A stretch of 64,000 nucleotides of DNA from Amycolatopsis aidingensis (GTDB lineage: Bacteria > Actinomycetota > Actinomycetes > Mycobacteriales > Pseudonocardiaceae): positions 124,001 to 188,000 of the forward strand of contig NZ_CP076538.1 of assembly GCF_018885265.1 (NCBI RefSeq), in the 5' to 3' direction. A model generated the notes under the pieces. That model had not been told where the DNA came from and ran no database searches. It saw only the letters and a list, made by a program, of their open reading frames with translations. The position numbers and the translations under genes are program-made. How positions within the stretch are numbered: the first letter of the stretch is position 1; each line of letters opens with the position of its first letter. This document shows, piece after piece, positions 15,918-25,215 of the stretch.

Positions 15918-16592
15918 ATGTCCTGGTTCGGTAGAGGCAAGAGTCGTCCGACATCGGCGGAGGAGGCGCTGCCAGGGCGGACTACCCCGCTGGCCGGTGC
16001 GGAACTTCACGCGGTACACCGGGATCGGCGAATCCGTCCGCCCTTCCCAGCTGGCATGCGCACGGCCGTGTTCGGCCTGGGGTGTTTCTGGGGGGCCGAG
16101 CGCACGTTCTGGCGGACACCGGGCGTGTACTCCACCGCTGTCGGTTATGCCGGTGGCTTCACTCCGAACCCCACCTACGAGGAAGTGTGCACCGAGCTCA
16201 CCGGGCATGCCGAGGTGGTCCTCGTGGTGTACGAACCGGATCGGATCGGCTTCCCCGAGCTGCTCAAGGTGTTCTGGGAGGGGCACGACCCGACGCAGGG
16301 CATGCGTCAGGGCAACGACATCGGTGCCCAGTACCGCTCCTGCGTATACTACACCGACGAGCAGCAACGTGCCGAGACGGAAGCTTCCCGCGCGGCCTAT
16401 CAGGAGGTGCTGCGCGCGGCCGGGCACGGCGAGATCACCACGGAGATCGCGCCGCTGGCCGAGTTCTACTACGCGGAGGACTACCACCAGCAGTATCTTT
16501 CGGACGCTAAGAATCCGAACGGCTACTGCGGCCTTGGCGGAACCGGTGTGAGCTGCCCCGTGGGGCTGGGCAGCTCACCCGTCACCGAGTGA
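15918..16592 (+). CDS. msrA: peptide-methionine (S)-S-oxide reductase
   Basis: A 224-residue MsrA that reduces methionine-S-sulfoxide in proteins using thioredoxin. The catalytic motif GCFWG is at residues 55-59 with nucleophile Cys56. Recycling cysteines lie in the tail ([13 protein letters not shown]). An N-terminal extension of ~45 residues precedes the usual fold. The gene is on the plus strand, diverging from the membrane-protein pair and converging with the GT-C-like gene, so it is not part of the glycan operon. Confidence 0.96.
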   Translation: MSWFGRGKSRPTSAEEALPGRTTPLAGAELHAVHRDRRIRPPFPAGMRTAVFGLGCFWGAERTFWRTPGVYSTAVGYAGGFTPNPTYEEVCTELTGHAEVVLVVYEPDRIGFPELLKVFWEGHDPTQGMRQGNDIGAQYRSCVYYTDEQQRAETEASRAAYQEVLRAAGHGEITTEIAPLAEFYYAEDYHQQYLSDAKNPNGYCGLGGTGVSCPVGLGSSPVTE

Positions 16593-16603
16593 CCGGGGCC
16601 GCG

Positions 16604-18316
16604 TTACTCGGGCGGCTTTCCGGCGAGGGCGACCCGGTAGGTCTTACCGTCCTTCATGACCAGCACCGTGCCGTTCTCGACATCGGGCGCGGCGACGGCG
16701 CGGAAACCGGACCGGCCGCTGGCGTTGGTGAAGGTGGTGACGTCCTGCCGGGGCACGCCGACCGTGCCGCCGCCGACCACCGTGCCGCTCCCGTCCACGA
16801 CGAGTACGCAGTCGGCTCGCCTGCCTTCGATGATGGCCCACCCGTTGAGCTGCCGGTCTCCGACCACCGCGTCCTCGTCGACGGCGCCCATCGTCTTGCG
16901 GTCGGGCGAGACCTCGGGCAATGCCGGGACGCTCGCCATATCGATCCGGTCGTCCAGCTCGGGCCCGCCACAGCCGAGCGTGAAGTCCTCGGTGAACGGG
17001 TAGACGCTCATTCGTCGTAACCGTTCATTCAGGTTGGGATACCCGTACAGCTCCGAGATGACCGAAGTCGCGTCCACCCGCATGGCGACCGCGAGTACCG
17101 GCTGGTCTGGGTACCTGGACCGGGCCGCGGAAGCCGAGGTGGAGCCAACCGCATAGGTGACCAGAGCGATCACCAGCGCAACCGGGACCATCCTGGCACG
17201 AATCGCCCGCGGACCGCGCCCGGAAAGCAGCACTACCAGCGCCGCCGCGCCGAGCAGGGCGATTCCGGCATAACGTGGGGCGAGTCCGCCGTTGTTGGCC
17301 ATCCCACCACGGCTGATCCCGATCATGATCGAGGCGAGTACGAGGTGTACCACCAGGCCGACCCACCCGGCGTCCTCCGCTGAGCTCATGGTGCCGGGAG
17401 CAGCGGTGCCCAGCCGTTCCCGCACCGACCGTGCGCTCAGCACCCCGTACGCTCCGATCACCAGTGCGCCGGTGAGTAACGCCAGGTCCACCGAGGAATA
17501 GGACCAGATCTGGCCGAACGTGGTCAGCGCGGCACCGAGGTGGGTATCCGGACCCGCGATCCCGGCCTGCGCGTACCCCACCTGTTGCGGCACCAGCCGC
17601 CAAACGGCGAACACCGCCACCCCGATGCCGAGCGGAAGCAGGATCCGCCATCGGCCGTCCCGGCGCAGCCAGGCGACGACGGCGAGGGCGATCCAGACCG
17701 GGAAGGCGACGCCGTGCCCGAGCGAGGCGATGCCAGCGAACAAAATCGCCGGAATCGTACGCCCGTGGTGCGCGAAGGCCAGTGCTGTCACCGCGGGTGC
17801 GAGGGCGATGAGCCACTGCACGCCCATCATGCCGAAGCCGAAGTACTCGGTGGCCGCCGAGGAGAACACCAGTGCGGACAGCGCGCCGATCACGGCCAGC
17901 CGAGCGTTTCCGGTCAGGCGGGCGGGCAGCATGCGCCACAGCGCGGCCAGCATCGCACCGGCGAGTAGGAGGCTGAGCACGCCGAGCGGCTGGTTGGTGC
18001 CGTCGAACAACTTCGCGTCCAACCAGAAGAGCACGGCGACCAGCAGCACCGGATGCTCGTGATAAAGCTCGAACAGCTTGTCCACCTGCAGCGCGCCGTC
18101 CGAGGTCGTCATGCCGAGCACGACCCAGTAGTCAACGGAGTTGAGCTTCGGCGAGCGGGCGACTTCGAGCACCGCGAACAGGGCGGGTGCCGCGATGACG
18201 GCCCAGAGCAGGATCTTCGCGAGTAGATCGCGGGACCATCGCCGCGGGCGCGGTCCCGGTTGCGGGACGGTACCTTGCTCCTCGGCCCGCTCCTCGCGTT
18301 CCTGTTGCTGTGCCAT
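16604..18316 (-). CDS. multi-pass membrane protein, GT-C glycosyltransferase-like
   Basis: A 570-residue protein with about 11 membrane segments and a C-terminal ~130-residue soluble domain. The first external loop contains VDYWVVLGMTTSDGALQVDKLFELYHEHPV. An acidic residue followed by an E-H pair in this loop is common in polyprenyl-phosphate-dependent GT-C enzymes, where it is often NEH. No closer family is recognised. The start is ATG in front of AQQQERE; a GTG two codons earlier is possible. Probably transfers a sugar outside the membrane (inference). Confidence 0.62.
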   Translation of the reverse strand: MAQQQEREERAEEQGTVPQPGPRPRRWSRDLLAKILLWAVIAAPALFAVLEVARSPKLNSVDYWVVLGMTTSDGALQVDKLFELYHEHPVLLVAVLFWLDAKLFDGTNQPLGVLSLLLAGAMLAALWRMLPARLTGNARLAVIGALSALVFSSAATEYFGFGMMGVQWLIALAPAVTALAFAHHGRTIPAILFAGIASLGHGVAFPVWIALAVVAWLRRDGRWRILLPLGIGVAVFAVWRLVPQQVGYAQAGIAGPDTHLGAALTTFGQIWSYSSVDLALLTGALVIGAYGVLSARSVRERLGTAAPGTMSSAEDAGWVGLVVHLVLASIMIGISRGGMANNGGLAPRYAGIALLGAAALVVLLSGRGPRAIRARMVPVALVIALVTYAVGSTSASAARSRYPDQPVLAVAMRVDATSVISELYGYPNLNERLRRMSVYPFTEDFTLGCGGPELDDRIDMASVPALPEVSPDRKTMGAVDEDAVVGDRQLNGWAIIEGRRADCVLVVDGSGTVVGGGTVGVPRQDVTTFTNASGRSGFRAVAAPDVENGTVLVMKDGKTYRVALAGKPPE

Positions 18317-18420
18317 GTCCACCGACGCTCCCCACCGTCCCGATACCGGTGAGCCAACGTACCCAAGCAGTTTTCGGATCAGCACACCGGACGGGCGGGG
18401 TCGGGTTTACCCTTCCGCGG

Positions 18421-18900
18421 GTGAGTTACGACCTGCTGTTCCTCCATTGCGAACCGGGGCAGTCGCTGGCCGAGGTGGTCGAGGCCGTCGAGGTGCTGGA
18501 CGAGGGCGGCGAGGCGGAGGGGCCGCTGCCCGCCGAGTTGGCCGAGGCATGGGACCGGGTGCTGCCACAGGCCCGCGAGCTGCTCGGCGAACTGGACGAG
18601 CAACTCGCCGAGGACTACCGGGAGCTCTCGCACGGCCCCAGTGGCGTCCAGCTGAGCTTCGCCGAGGGGGAGGTGGCCCTCACCGTGCCGTACTGGCACC
18701 ACGGGCAGGCGGCCGTCCGGGTCATCGAGGATCTCTATGCGCTCGCCGTGATCGTGCAGAAGGAGACCGGGATGACCGGGTACGACCCGCAGCTGGACCA
18801 GTCGCTGGACGAGGCCAGGGTGACCCAGTCGGCTGCCGTGGCCGTGCTCGACGAGACCACCAGGATGTTGCCCGGCATCTGGCGCGAGGGCGAACGCTGA
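18421..18900 (+). CDS. conserved hypothetical protein, 159 aa
   Basis: A soluble, acidic protein starting MSYDLLFLHCEPGQSLAEVVEA. The alternation of helices and the repeated acidic stretches suggest a small alpha/beta fold, and aromatic residues cluster at VPYWHHGQAA. No family is recognised and no membrane segment or signal peptide is seen. The GTG start lacks an obvious ribosome-binding site. The gene diverges from the GT-C-like gene and is followed by a strong hairpin. Confidence 0.65.
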   Translation: MSYDLLFLHCEPGQSLAEVVEAVEVLDEGGEAEGPLPAELAEAWDRVLPQARELLGELDEQLAEDYRELSHGPSGVQLSFAEGEVALTVPYWHHGQAAVRVIEDLYALAVIVQKETGMTGYDPQLDQSLDEARVTQSAAVAVLDETTRMLPGIWREGER

Positions 18901-18911
18901 CCCCGTGAGGA

Positions 18912-18948
18912 CCACCCCGCCGCGCGGTGTGCGGCGCGAACGGGGTGG
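18912..18948 (+). terminator. hairpin terminator after the hypothetical gene
   Basis: CCACCCCG and CGGGGTGG pair across a 21-nt loop that can form its own GC-rich inner helix. The hairpin begins 11 bp after the stop codon. No T-tract follows, as is usual for actinobacterial terminators. Confidence 0.6.
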
Positions 18949-19290
18949 CCGTCACGGCAGGGGCACACAAATCGGCTCGGGTCCGCGGCCGGCGTCCGGG
19001 GTGGTGCGCCGCTCGCGGAGTATGACTACTCCTGCTGCACGTGCCATAACCGAGTGTCAATCATTCCCGTAATGGTGTAGACCACCGACCGGCCCAATCG
19101 AGCACGCGGTGATCTTCGCCACTTCGGGGCAGGGTGTGGGCCGAATGGAGCAGGGTGGCTCGGACGGAGACAGCAGCCCAGGTTGCACCAACCGCAACAG
19201 TCCGGGCCCTCGCCCGGCCGGGGGATTTTTGCCAGCAGAATCCTGGCTTCCGAGATGTGCTGAGCGGGTCCCGCGGAGGCGGGATCCGGC
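18949..19290. other. intergenic stretch without visible gene
   Basis: About 340 bp between the hairpin and the tRNA gene. The base composition is locally less GC-rich than the neighbours (for example around 19020-19090). I see no ORF with a ribosome-binding site, no repeat and no clear tRNA-adjacent integration scar. Confidence 0.4.
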
Positions 19291-19366
19291 TGGAGCGGAC
19301 GACGGGACTCGAACCCGCGACCCTCACCTTGGCAAGGTGATGCGCTACCAACTGCGCTACGTCCGC
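19291..19366 (-). tRNA. tRNA-Gly (GCC)
   Basis: On the minus strand the 76 nt fold as a complete cloverleaf: 7-bp acceptor stem GCGGACG/CGTCCGC, anticodon loop CTTGCCAAG with anticodon GCC, and T arm GCGGGTTCGAGTCCCGT. The discriminator base is U and the CCA end is encoded. It is a lone gene. Its 3' end points away from the sigma-factor gene, and no integrase lies next to it. Confidence 0.97.
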
Positions 19367-19549
19367 ACTGGCACCGTTCGACCGGTGTGCGGCACAGTCT
19401 ATACCTGACCGCTCGGCGGCTTACGAGCCACCCGGGTGGTCGGCTTTCGGTTACTCCTGGCGCACAGGGGGTGACGCCACCTGCTGCGCTCCGTATGGTG
19501 TCAACATTCAACCGAAAGGGTTACTGCCCGAAGGGGGTGCCTGGCTGGG

Positions 19550-21199
19550 ATGAGCGAGCAGGTGACGGTGCCGCGCCAGGTGGTCGCGGGAGGCGAGCCG
19601 AACGCCGAGACGGAGCTGCTCCAGCGGCTCCGGGACGGCGAGGACGCAGCGTTCGGTGAGCTCTTCGAGTCCCACGCGGCGGCCGTGCGACGGCTCGCGC
19701 TGGGTCTGGCCTCGGATCGCTCCGAGGCCGAGGACATCACCGCGGAAACCTTCTTCCGGGTCCTGCAGGCACTGCGCAGGGGTTCGGGGCCGCGGGACAA
19801 CGTGCGGGCCTACCTGCTCACCGTCGCCAGGCGGGTTTCCTGGGAGTGGCACGGTGCCCGCAGGGACGTCCCGGTCACCGATGACGAGCTCACCACCCGC
19901 GCGGGCGCGGGCACCGACGCGCAGTCCCGCTCCGCCGAGCACACCCTGATCACCAGGGCCTTCTCCAGCCTGCCCGAGCGCTGGCGCTCGGTGCTGTGGC
20001 AGACCGAGGTCGAGGGTGAGCAGCCCGCCGTGGTCGCCCCGCACTTCGGGCTGAGCGCGAATGCCACCGCGGCGCTGGCCCGGCGCGCCCGGCTCGGGCT
20101 GCGCGCGGCGTACCTGCAGGCGCATCTCGCGGTACACCGCAGCTCGGACGGCTGCCGCACGGTGATGGAGAAGCTCGGCGGCTACACCGCTGGCAGCGTC
20201 ACCGGCTCCGAGGCACGCAAGATCCGCGCGCACCTGATCATCTGCTCCTCCTGCCGCTCCACCCAGGCCGAGCTGCGGGATGTCTGCTCCTCGCTGCGCG
20301 CGCACGCCGGGCTGGTCGCACTGCTGGTGCCAGCGTCCGCGCTGACCGTCGCCGGTTCCGGGGCGGGAGCCGGTGCGGCGAGCGCCGCCGGGTCGGCGGT
20401 GGCCGCGAGCGCGGGCGGGGTCGGCACCGTGGCCGCAGGCGGCACCGGCGGGCTGGCCGCTGCCATCGGCACCAAGGTCAAGGTCGGTGTGGCACTCGCC
20501 TCCACCGCGGCGGCCGGTGCCCTCGGCGTCACGGTGGGCCCCGGGCTCGATCCGGACACCGCCACCCAGCTGGTCGGGCTGCCGGGCGGCGGCGCGGAGC
20601 TGCGGATCGCGCAGTCGGCTTCGCAGCCGACCCTCACCCAGCCGCCCGGCGGCAGCGCGGCGACCGAGGTCCCGGAGCCAGGGCATCTGGATGCGGGCGG
20701 GAACGCCTCGGCCCAGGAACCGGCGCACGAGTACAAGCCGGTGCGCGGCATCGAGATCCCCGGCGAGACCCGCGAGCACGACGCGCGCCCCGGCGACCTG
20801 GGCCCGGAACGCGGTCAGCGGCCCGCGGGCGACAGCGGTTCCGACGGCGACGGCGGCACCGGCGGGGATGACGGCACCGGCGAGGACGGCGGGAAACCCC
20901 GGTCCGACCTCGGCGAGGATGATCCGGTCGACGGCAGCACCGTGCTGGGTACCAGCGGCAACACCTCCAGCGAGCAGCCGAGCTCGACGCCGGGGCAGCC
21001 GAACGGAACGCGCAGCACCCCCGCGCGGCCGGCCTCCGAGCTGACGCACAAGCCGCGGAAGACTCCGGACCGCGCACCCCGGACCAGGACCCGCACCGCG
21101 GTCGGGACGGTCACCTGCTACTCCTACACCGCGACGATCATCCGCGGTTCGGTCACCGAACGTAAGCACTTCAGCCGTTGCCTTGGCTCGTCCGGGTAG
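19550..21199 (+). CDS. ECF sigma factor fused to zinc-finger anti-sigma and membrane module
   Basis: A 549-residue protein. Residues ~20-195 are an ECF sigma factor: region 2 (EDAAFGELFESHAAAVRRLA, SEAEDITAETFFRVLQAL) and region 4 (FSSLPERWRSVLWQTEVEG, then an HTH). It continues in frame into an anti-sigma zinc-finger-like motif, His228-x3-Cys232-x2-Cys235, then two hydrophobic stretches (~247-265 and ~313-335). A ~210-residue Pro/Thr/Gly-rich tail ends with a small two-cysteine segment. It therefore carries both sigma factor and inhibitor and may be membrane-tethered. Fused extensions are known in some actinobacterial ECF groups. The start is ATG after AGGGGG. Confidence 0.82.
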   Translation: MSEQVTVPRQVVAGGEPNAETELLQRLRDGEDAAFGELFESHAAAVRRLALGLASDRSEAEDITAETFFRVLQALRRGSGPRDNVRAYLLTVARRVSWEWHGARRDVPVTDDELTTRAGAGTDAQSRSAEHTLITRAFSSLPERWRSVLWQTEVEGEQPAVVAPHFGLSANATAALARRARLGLRAAYLQAHLAVHRSSDGCRTVMEKLGGYTAGSVTGSEARKIRAHLIICSSCRSTQAELRDVCSSLRAHAGLVALLVPASALTVAGSGAGAGAASAAGSAVAASAGGVGTVAAGGTGGLAAAIGTKVKVGVALASTAAAGALGVTVGPGLDPDTATQLVGLPGGGAELRIAQSASQPTLTQPPGGSAATEVPEPGHLDAGGNASAQEPAHEYKPVRGIEIPGETREHDARPGDLGPERGQRPAGDSGSDGDGGTGGDDGTGEDGGKPRSDLGEDDPVDGSTVLGTSGNTSSEQPSSTPGQPNGTRSTPARPASELTHKPRKTPDRAPRTRTRTAVGTVTCYSYTATIIRGSVTERKHFSRCLGSSG

Positions 21200-21280
21200 C
21201 GCCCGTTCTGCCCTCGCGCCCGCGGTAGTGCTCCCGGTACCGTTGGAGCGGCTTGGACGTGGCGCACCAGGAGGAGAACG

Positions 21281-21721
21281 ATGACCCGGCTGACCCAGGG
21301 TTCTGATGGCCGGGAATGGGTGATTCGGGCCCAGATGGAGTGGCGCAAGCCCGCCACGGCCGACGACTTCGAGCACGACGTCGCGGCCAGCTACGGTCCG
21401 GGGATCGCGATGCTGCTGGTGACCATCACGCTGGCGCTGGTGCTGATCGTGTGGATGCCGGAGGACGTCCTGGTGCCCAGCTGGATCCCGCTGGCCCTGC
21501 TGGTGCTCGCGCTGTTCTTCCCGCTGCGCTGGATGCTGCGCAGGCCGTGGACCGTGGTCGCGGAGACCGAGGGCGACGCCAGTGGTGAGCGCCCCTCCGA
21601 GCGGTGGGTCGGGACCGTCCGCGGCATGTTCGCGGTACGCGGCGAGATGGCCAGGATCGCCAAGAGCATCCAGCGACAGGACCTTCCGGACTTCGACGGT
21701 CCGCTGCACCCGGTCGAGTAG
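21281..21721 (+). CDS. small two-TM membrane protein, unknown function
   Basis: A 146-residue protein with two adjacent membrane helices (IAMLLVTITLALVLIVWM and WIPLALLVLALFFPLRWML) and cytoplasmic ends. The ATG start has AGGAG at good distance. It ends 4 bp before the DNA glycosylase gene, so they are probably co-transcribed. No family is recognised with confidence. Confidence 0.75.
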   Translation: MTRLTQGSDGREWVIRAQMEWRKPATADDFEHDVAASYGPGIAMLLVTITLALVLIVWMPEDVLVPSWIPLALLVLALFFPLRWMLRRPWTVVAETEGDASGERPSERWVGTVRGMFAVRGEMARIAKSIQRQDLPDFDGPLHPVE

Positions 21722-21725
21722 CCGG

Positions 21726-22580
21726 ATGCCCGAACTGCCAGAGGTCGAAGCGCTCGCGTACCACCTGCGCGAGCATGCCGTCGGCCGCACGGTGACCAGA
21801 GTGGACGTCGCCTCGCTGAGCGTGCTGAAGACCTTCGATCCACAGTGGACCGCCCTGCACGGGCTCGAGGTGACCACCGCGGGCAGGTATGGCAAGCATC
21901 TGGACATCGGCGTCGGCGACGAGCTGCATCTGGTGGTGCACCTCGCCCGCGCGGGCTGGCTGCGCTGGTCGGACTCGCTCTCCCCGACCCCGCCCAAGCA
22001 GGGCAGGGGCCCGCTGGCGCTGCGGGTGCATCTGGGCGGGCCGGGCTTCGACCTGACCGAGGCAGGCACGAAGAAGGGGCTCGCGGTGTGGATCGTGCGC
22101 GATCCCACCGAGGTGTCCAGCATCGCCCGGCTCGGGCCGGACGCGCTCGAGCTGGACCGGGACGGCCTGGCTGCGGCGCTGGCGGGCCGGACCACCCGGC
22201 TGAAGAACGCGCTGACCGACCAGTCGATCATCGCGGGGATCGGCAACGCCTACTCCGACGAGATCCTGCACCTCGCTCGGCTCTCGCCGTACGCCAGCCC
22301 GGCCAAGCTGCCCGCGGAGGCACTCGACCGGCTCGCCGAGGCCATGCACACGGTGCTCACCGACGCCACCGACCGCTCGGTGGGCCAGGACGCCGCCCGG
22401 CTGAAGGGGGAGAAGCGCTCCGGCCTGCGGGTGCACGGCAGGGCCGGGCTGCCCTGCCCGGTCTGTGCCGACACCGTCCGGGAGATCTCCTTCGCGGACA
22501 AGGCGTTCCAGTACTGCGCCACCTGCCAGACCGGCGGCAAGCCACTTGCCGACCGCCGGATGTCCAAGCTACTGAAGTAG
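21726..22580 (+). CDS. Fpg/Nei family DNA glycosylase
   Basis: A 284-residue base-excision repair enzyme. MPELPEVE at the N-terminus gives the catalytic Pro2 and Glu3. A helix-two-turn-helix core (ALTDQSIIAGIGNAYSDEI) supplies the DNA-binding Asn. The C-terminal zinc finger is CPVC-x16-CATC. The role is removal of oxidised bases with beta/delta-elimination of the abasic site. Whether it prefers 8-oxoguanine (Fpg) or oxidised pyrimidines (Nei) cannot be decided by eye. It is convergent with the serine hydrolase gene, with only 2 bp between the stops. Confidence 0.93.
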   Translation: MPELPEVEALAYHLREHAVGRTVTRVDVASLSVLKTFDPQWTALHGLEVTTAGRYGKHLDIGVGDELHLVVHLARAGWLRWSDSLSPTPPKQGRGPLALRVHLGGPGFDLTEAGTKKGLAVWIVRDPTEVSSIARLGPDALELDRDGLAAALAGRTTRLKNALTDQSIIAGIGNAYSDEILHLARLSPYASPAKLPAEALDRLAEAMHTVLTDATDRSVGQDAARLKGEKRSGLRVHGRAGLPCPVCADTVREISFADKAFQYCATCQTGGKPLADRRMSKLLK

Positions 22581-22582
22581 CC

Positions 22583-23722
22583 CTACCCGCACAGGGCGGC
22601 CAGCACCGGCGCCATCGGGGAGACCGGCCACGGCTGCCGTCCCGCCTCGCCTCCCACGTCCACAGCCAGGTCGAACACGGTCGCCGCCAGCACGAGCTGC
22701 CGCTTGCCGTCCGCCGTGCTCAGCGCGATGCTGGTGTATCCTGGCCCGCCACCGGTACCCCCGACGGCGATCACCGGCCGGTCCTGCCCGCACGGCAGCC
22801 GCACGATCTCCACTCCGAGGCCGTAGCCCTCGCCGCCGGATTCGAGCAGACGCTGTTGCTCCGGCTCCAGCAGCTCACCGTTGAGCAGGGCGCGCTGGAA
22901 CCGGGCCAGATCGTCCACTGTGGAGATCATGGCGCCTGCGGTCCAGTCGTAGGAAGGGCTGAACACCGTGAGGTCCTCCCCGGCCAGGTCGTAGCCGTGC
23001 AGGTGCGGCCCGGCGATCCGCGGATCGTTGACCGGGAACGTGGTGCGGTGCAGCCCGAGCGGCCACAGGATCCGGTCGCGGATCTCGGTGACCACGTCGT
23101 TGCCGGTGACCCTTTCGATGATCATCCCGGCCAGCAGGTAGTTGGTGTTGGAGTATCCGGTCCGCTCACCGGGGGCGAAGGCGGGGCCATGCGCACCCGC
23201 CCTGCGCACGACCTCGCGCGGCGGGATCACGTGCCCACGGTCGCCGTGCTCGAGGTACGGCGCGAAGAACTCCGGCGTGCTCGCCGGGTCGTACACCCCG
23301 CTGGTGTGGTTCAGCAGCTGCCGCAGCGTGATCCGTCCCGGCCGGTATCCGTTGCCCCGCAGCACTCCCGGCAGCAGCTCGTGCACAGTGTCCACAAGCG
23401 AGAGCTTGCCCTCGCCGACCAGTTGCAACAGGACCGTCGCGGTGAACGCCTTGGTGTTGCTGGCGATCCGGAAGCGGTGCCAGACGGTTGCCGGTTCACC
23501 CGTGGCGGTGTCCGCTGTCCCTGCGCTGAGCCTGCGCTGCCGCGTGCCGTCGCGGGCATAGGCGACGACTGCGGGGAAACCCGCCCGGACGAGCCCGTCG
23601 ACCGACTCGCGCAGTGGGTCCGCCCGCTGGCCGGCCACGGCCGGGATGGTCGCGCCGAGCAGCGCGGCCAGTGCGGTGGCGAGGGCAGCGGTGAGGGTGC
23701 GGGTGATCCGGCGTGATCTCAT
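22583..23722 (-). CDS. secreted serine hydrolase, beta-lactamase / D-Ala-D-Ala carboxypeptidase fold
   Basis: A 379-residue protein with a Sec-type signal peptide (MRSRRITRTLTAALATALAALLG, cleavage near AVAG). The class C beta-lactamase-like domain has catalytic SNTK (S-x-x-K), YSN in GYSNTNYL, and a third motif region GGTGGGPGY in place of the usual H/K-[ST]-G. LNHTSGVYD is the common family segment near the active site. It may trim cell-wall peptides or hydrolyse an ester. The unusual third motif makes penicillin hydrolysis unlikely (inference). Confidence 0.87.
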   Translation of the reverse strand: MRSRRITRTLTAALATALAALLGATIPAVAGQRADPLRESVDGLVRAGFPAVVAYARDGTRQRRLSAGTADTATGEPATVWHRFRIASNTKAFTATVLLQLVGEGKLSLVDTVHELLPGVLRGNGYRPGRITLRQLLNHTSGVYDPASTPEFFAPYLEHGDRGHVIPPREVVRRAGAHGPAFAPGERTGYSNTNYLLAGMIIERVTGNDVVTEIRDRILWPLGLHRTTFPVNDPRIAGPHLHGYDLAGEDLTVFSPSYDWTAGAMISTVDDLARFQRALLNGELLEPEQQRLLESGGEGYGLGVEIVRLPCGQDRPVIAVGGTGGGPGYTSIALSTADGKRQLVLAATVFDLAVDVGGEAGRQPWPVSPMAPVLAALCG

Positions 23723-23824
23723 ACCGGCCAGCCTGCATAGGCGGTGCCGCGGGAACCAGGTGGCCTGCGGGTGAATGCGGGGTGGGGCCGTCCCCACCCG
23801 CGCGGTGCCGGTAAACCTGTGCAC

Positions 23825-25186
23825 GTGACCTTGCACCTGGCGCGTGTAGCGCAGAGCATTGACGGCGTGTCCGGTCTGCCTGTCGCGCAACTCCTCGCCT
23901 GGGGGTTCAACGCGCTGCTGGTCGTCGTCGTGGGGTTCCTGCTGGTCCGCAACCGCAAGCCACGGGGCGTGATCGAGGACGCAGTGCTGGAAGCGGTGTA
24001 CCTGCTCTCCCGGGCCACGCCTGACCTGCGCGAAGGCCTGGACCAGGTGGCCGCCGACCGGATCACCAGCAGGCTGCTGGAGCTGCTCAAGTGCGTGGCG
24101 GTGGGGATCACCGACCGGGAGGGCACGCTGCTGTCCTGGGACGGCGAGGCCAACGACCACTACGTCGACCTGGTGGACGCCATCGGGGTGACCATCCGCA
24201 GGCATCGCCGTGAGGTGGTCGCGCACGACAAGCTGCCGTGCAACCACCGCGGCACCTGCCGGATGCGGACCGCGGTGATCGTCCCGCTGATCGTGGAGGA
24301 CCGGACCGAGTCGGCGCTGATCGTGGTCGGCCGGACCAAGGGCAAGCGGCTGGTGCAGATGGCCGACGCGGTCGCCCAGTTCGTCTGCACCCAGTTCGAG
24401 GCCGCGAAGCTGGAGGAGACCAAGCATCAGCTACAGCAGGCCGAGATCAAGGCGTTGCGCGCGCAGATCTCCCCGCACTTCGTCTACAACGCGCTGAACA
24501 CCATCTCCTCGCTGATCCGGACCGACCCGGAGGAAGCCCGCGAGATGTTGCAGGAGTTCGCGGACTTCACCCGCTACTGCTTCCGTACCGAGGGCATGTT
24601 CACCACGCTCTCCGACGAGCTGCGCAATATCGACCGGTACCTGACCATCGAGGGGGCACGGTACGGCGAACGGCTGAACGTGCGGCTGAAGATCGCCCCC
24701 GAGGTGCTGTCGGTGGTGGTGCCCTTCCTGCTGATCCAGCCGCTGGTGGAGAACGCGGTGCAGCACGGGCTGGCGAACAAGCCCGGCGGCGGCACGGTCA
24801 CCGTCACCGCGCAGGACTACGGCGCCGAGGCGATGATCAGCGTGGAGGACGACGGCATCGGGATGGACCCTGCGCTGCTGGACGGCATGCGCGACTCGCG
24901 CAGCAGCGCGCATATCGGCCTGACCGGGATCAACCGGCGGATGCGCCAGGTGTTCGGCACCGAGTACGCGCTGATGGTGGAGACCGCGCCCGGCGCTGGC
25001 ATGAAGGTCACCATGCGGGTGCCCAAGTTCGCCCCCGGGGTGCGGCCGACCCTGCACAACTTCTCCTCCTCGGCGCAGGCCGAGGTCCCGGCCCAGGAGG
25101 AGCGCGCGGACCGGCCGGAGGGTGGCAGGCCTGGGGTGCACCCGCGGGGCCGGACCGCGCCGAACGGCACCGCTCGGCCCCGGTGA
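23825..25186 (+). CDS. LytS-type sensor histidine kinase
   Basis: A 453-residue kinase of the His_kinase (LytS/YehU) family. One N-terminal membrane helix (LAWGFNALLVVVVGFLLV) is followed by a GAF-like region (~60-190) containing three cysteines (CVAVG and CNHRGTC) that could bind a ligand or metal. The kinase core has phospho-acceptor His218 in ISPHFVYNALNTISSLIR and an ATPase N-box LVENAVQHGL. It lacks the 5TM-LYT domain of LytS. The GTG at 23825 was chosen; GTG two codons earlier is possible. Its LytTR partner is encoded two genes downstream. Confidence 0.9.
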   Translation: MTLHLARVAQSIDGVSGLPVAQLLAWGFNALLVVVVGFLLVRNRKPRGVIEDAVLEAVYLLSRATPDLREGLDQVAADRITSRLLELLKCVAVGITDREGTLLSWDGEANDHYVDLVDAIGVTIRRHRREVVAHDKLPCNHRGTCRMRTAVIVPLIVEDRTESALIVVGRTKGKRLVQMADAVAQFVCTQFEAAKLEETKHQLQQAEIKALRAQISPHFVYNALNTISSLIRTDPEEAREMLQEFADFTRYCFRTEGMFTTLSDELRNIDRYLTIEGARYGERLNVRLKIAPEVLSVVVPFLLIQPLVENAVQHGLANKPGGGTVTVTAQDYGAEAMISVEDDGIGMDPALLDGMRDSRSSAHIGLTGINRRMRQVFGTEYALMVETAPGAGMKVTMRVPKFAPGVRPTLHNFSSSAQAEVPAQEERADRPEGGRPGVHPRGRTAPNGTARPR

Positions 25187-25215
25187 CCCGAGTGGAGCAC
25201 ACGTAGGCTGGGAAG

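Noticed and set aside
19291..19366. tRNA-Gly as an integration site for a mobile element
   Set aside because: No integrase, no repeated tRNA 3' end and no foreign-looking genes flank it.
19508..22246. Very long open frame (over 900 codons) on the minus strand opposite the sigma-factor and DNA-glycosylase genes
   Set aside because: Its product is Arg/Gly/Pro-rich without recognisable domains, and the plus strand carries well-supported genes. High GC content removes stop codons from shadow frames.
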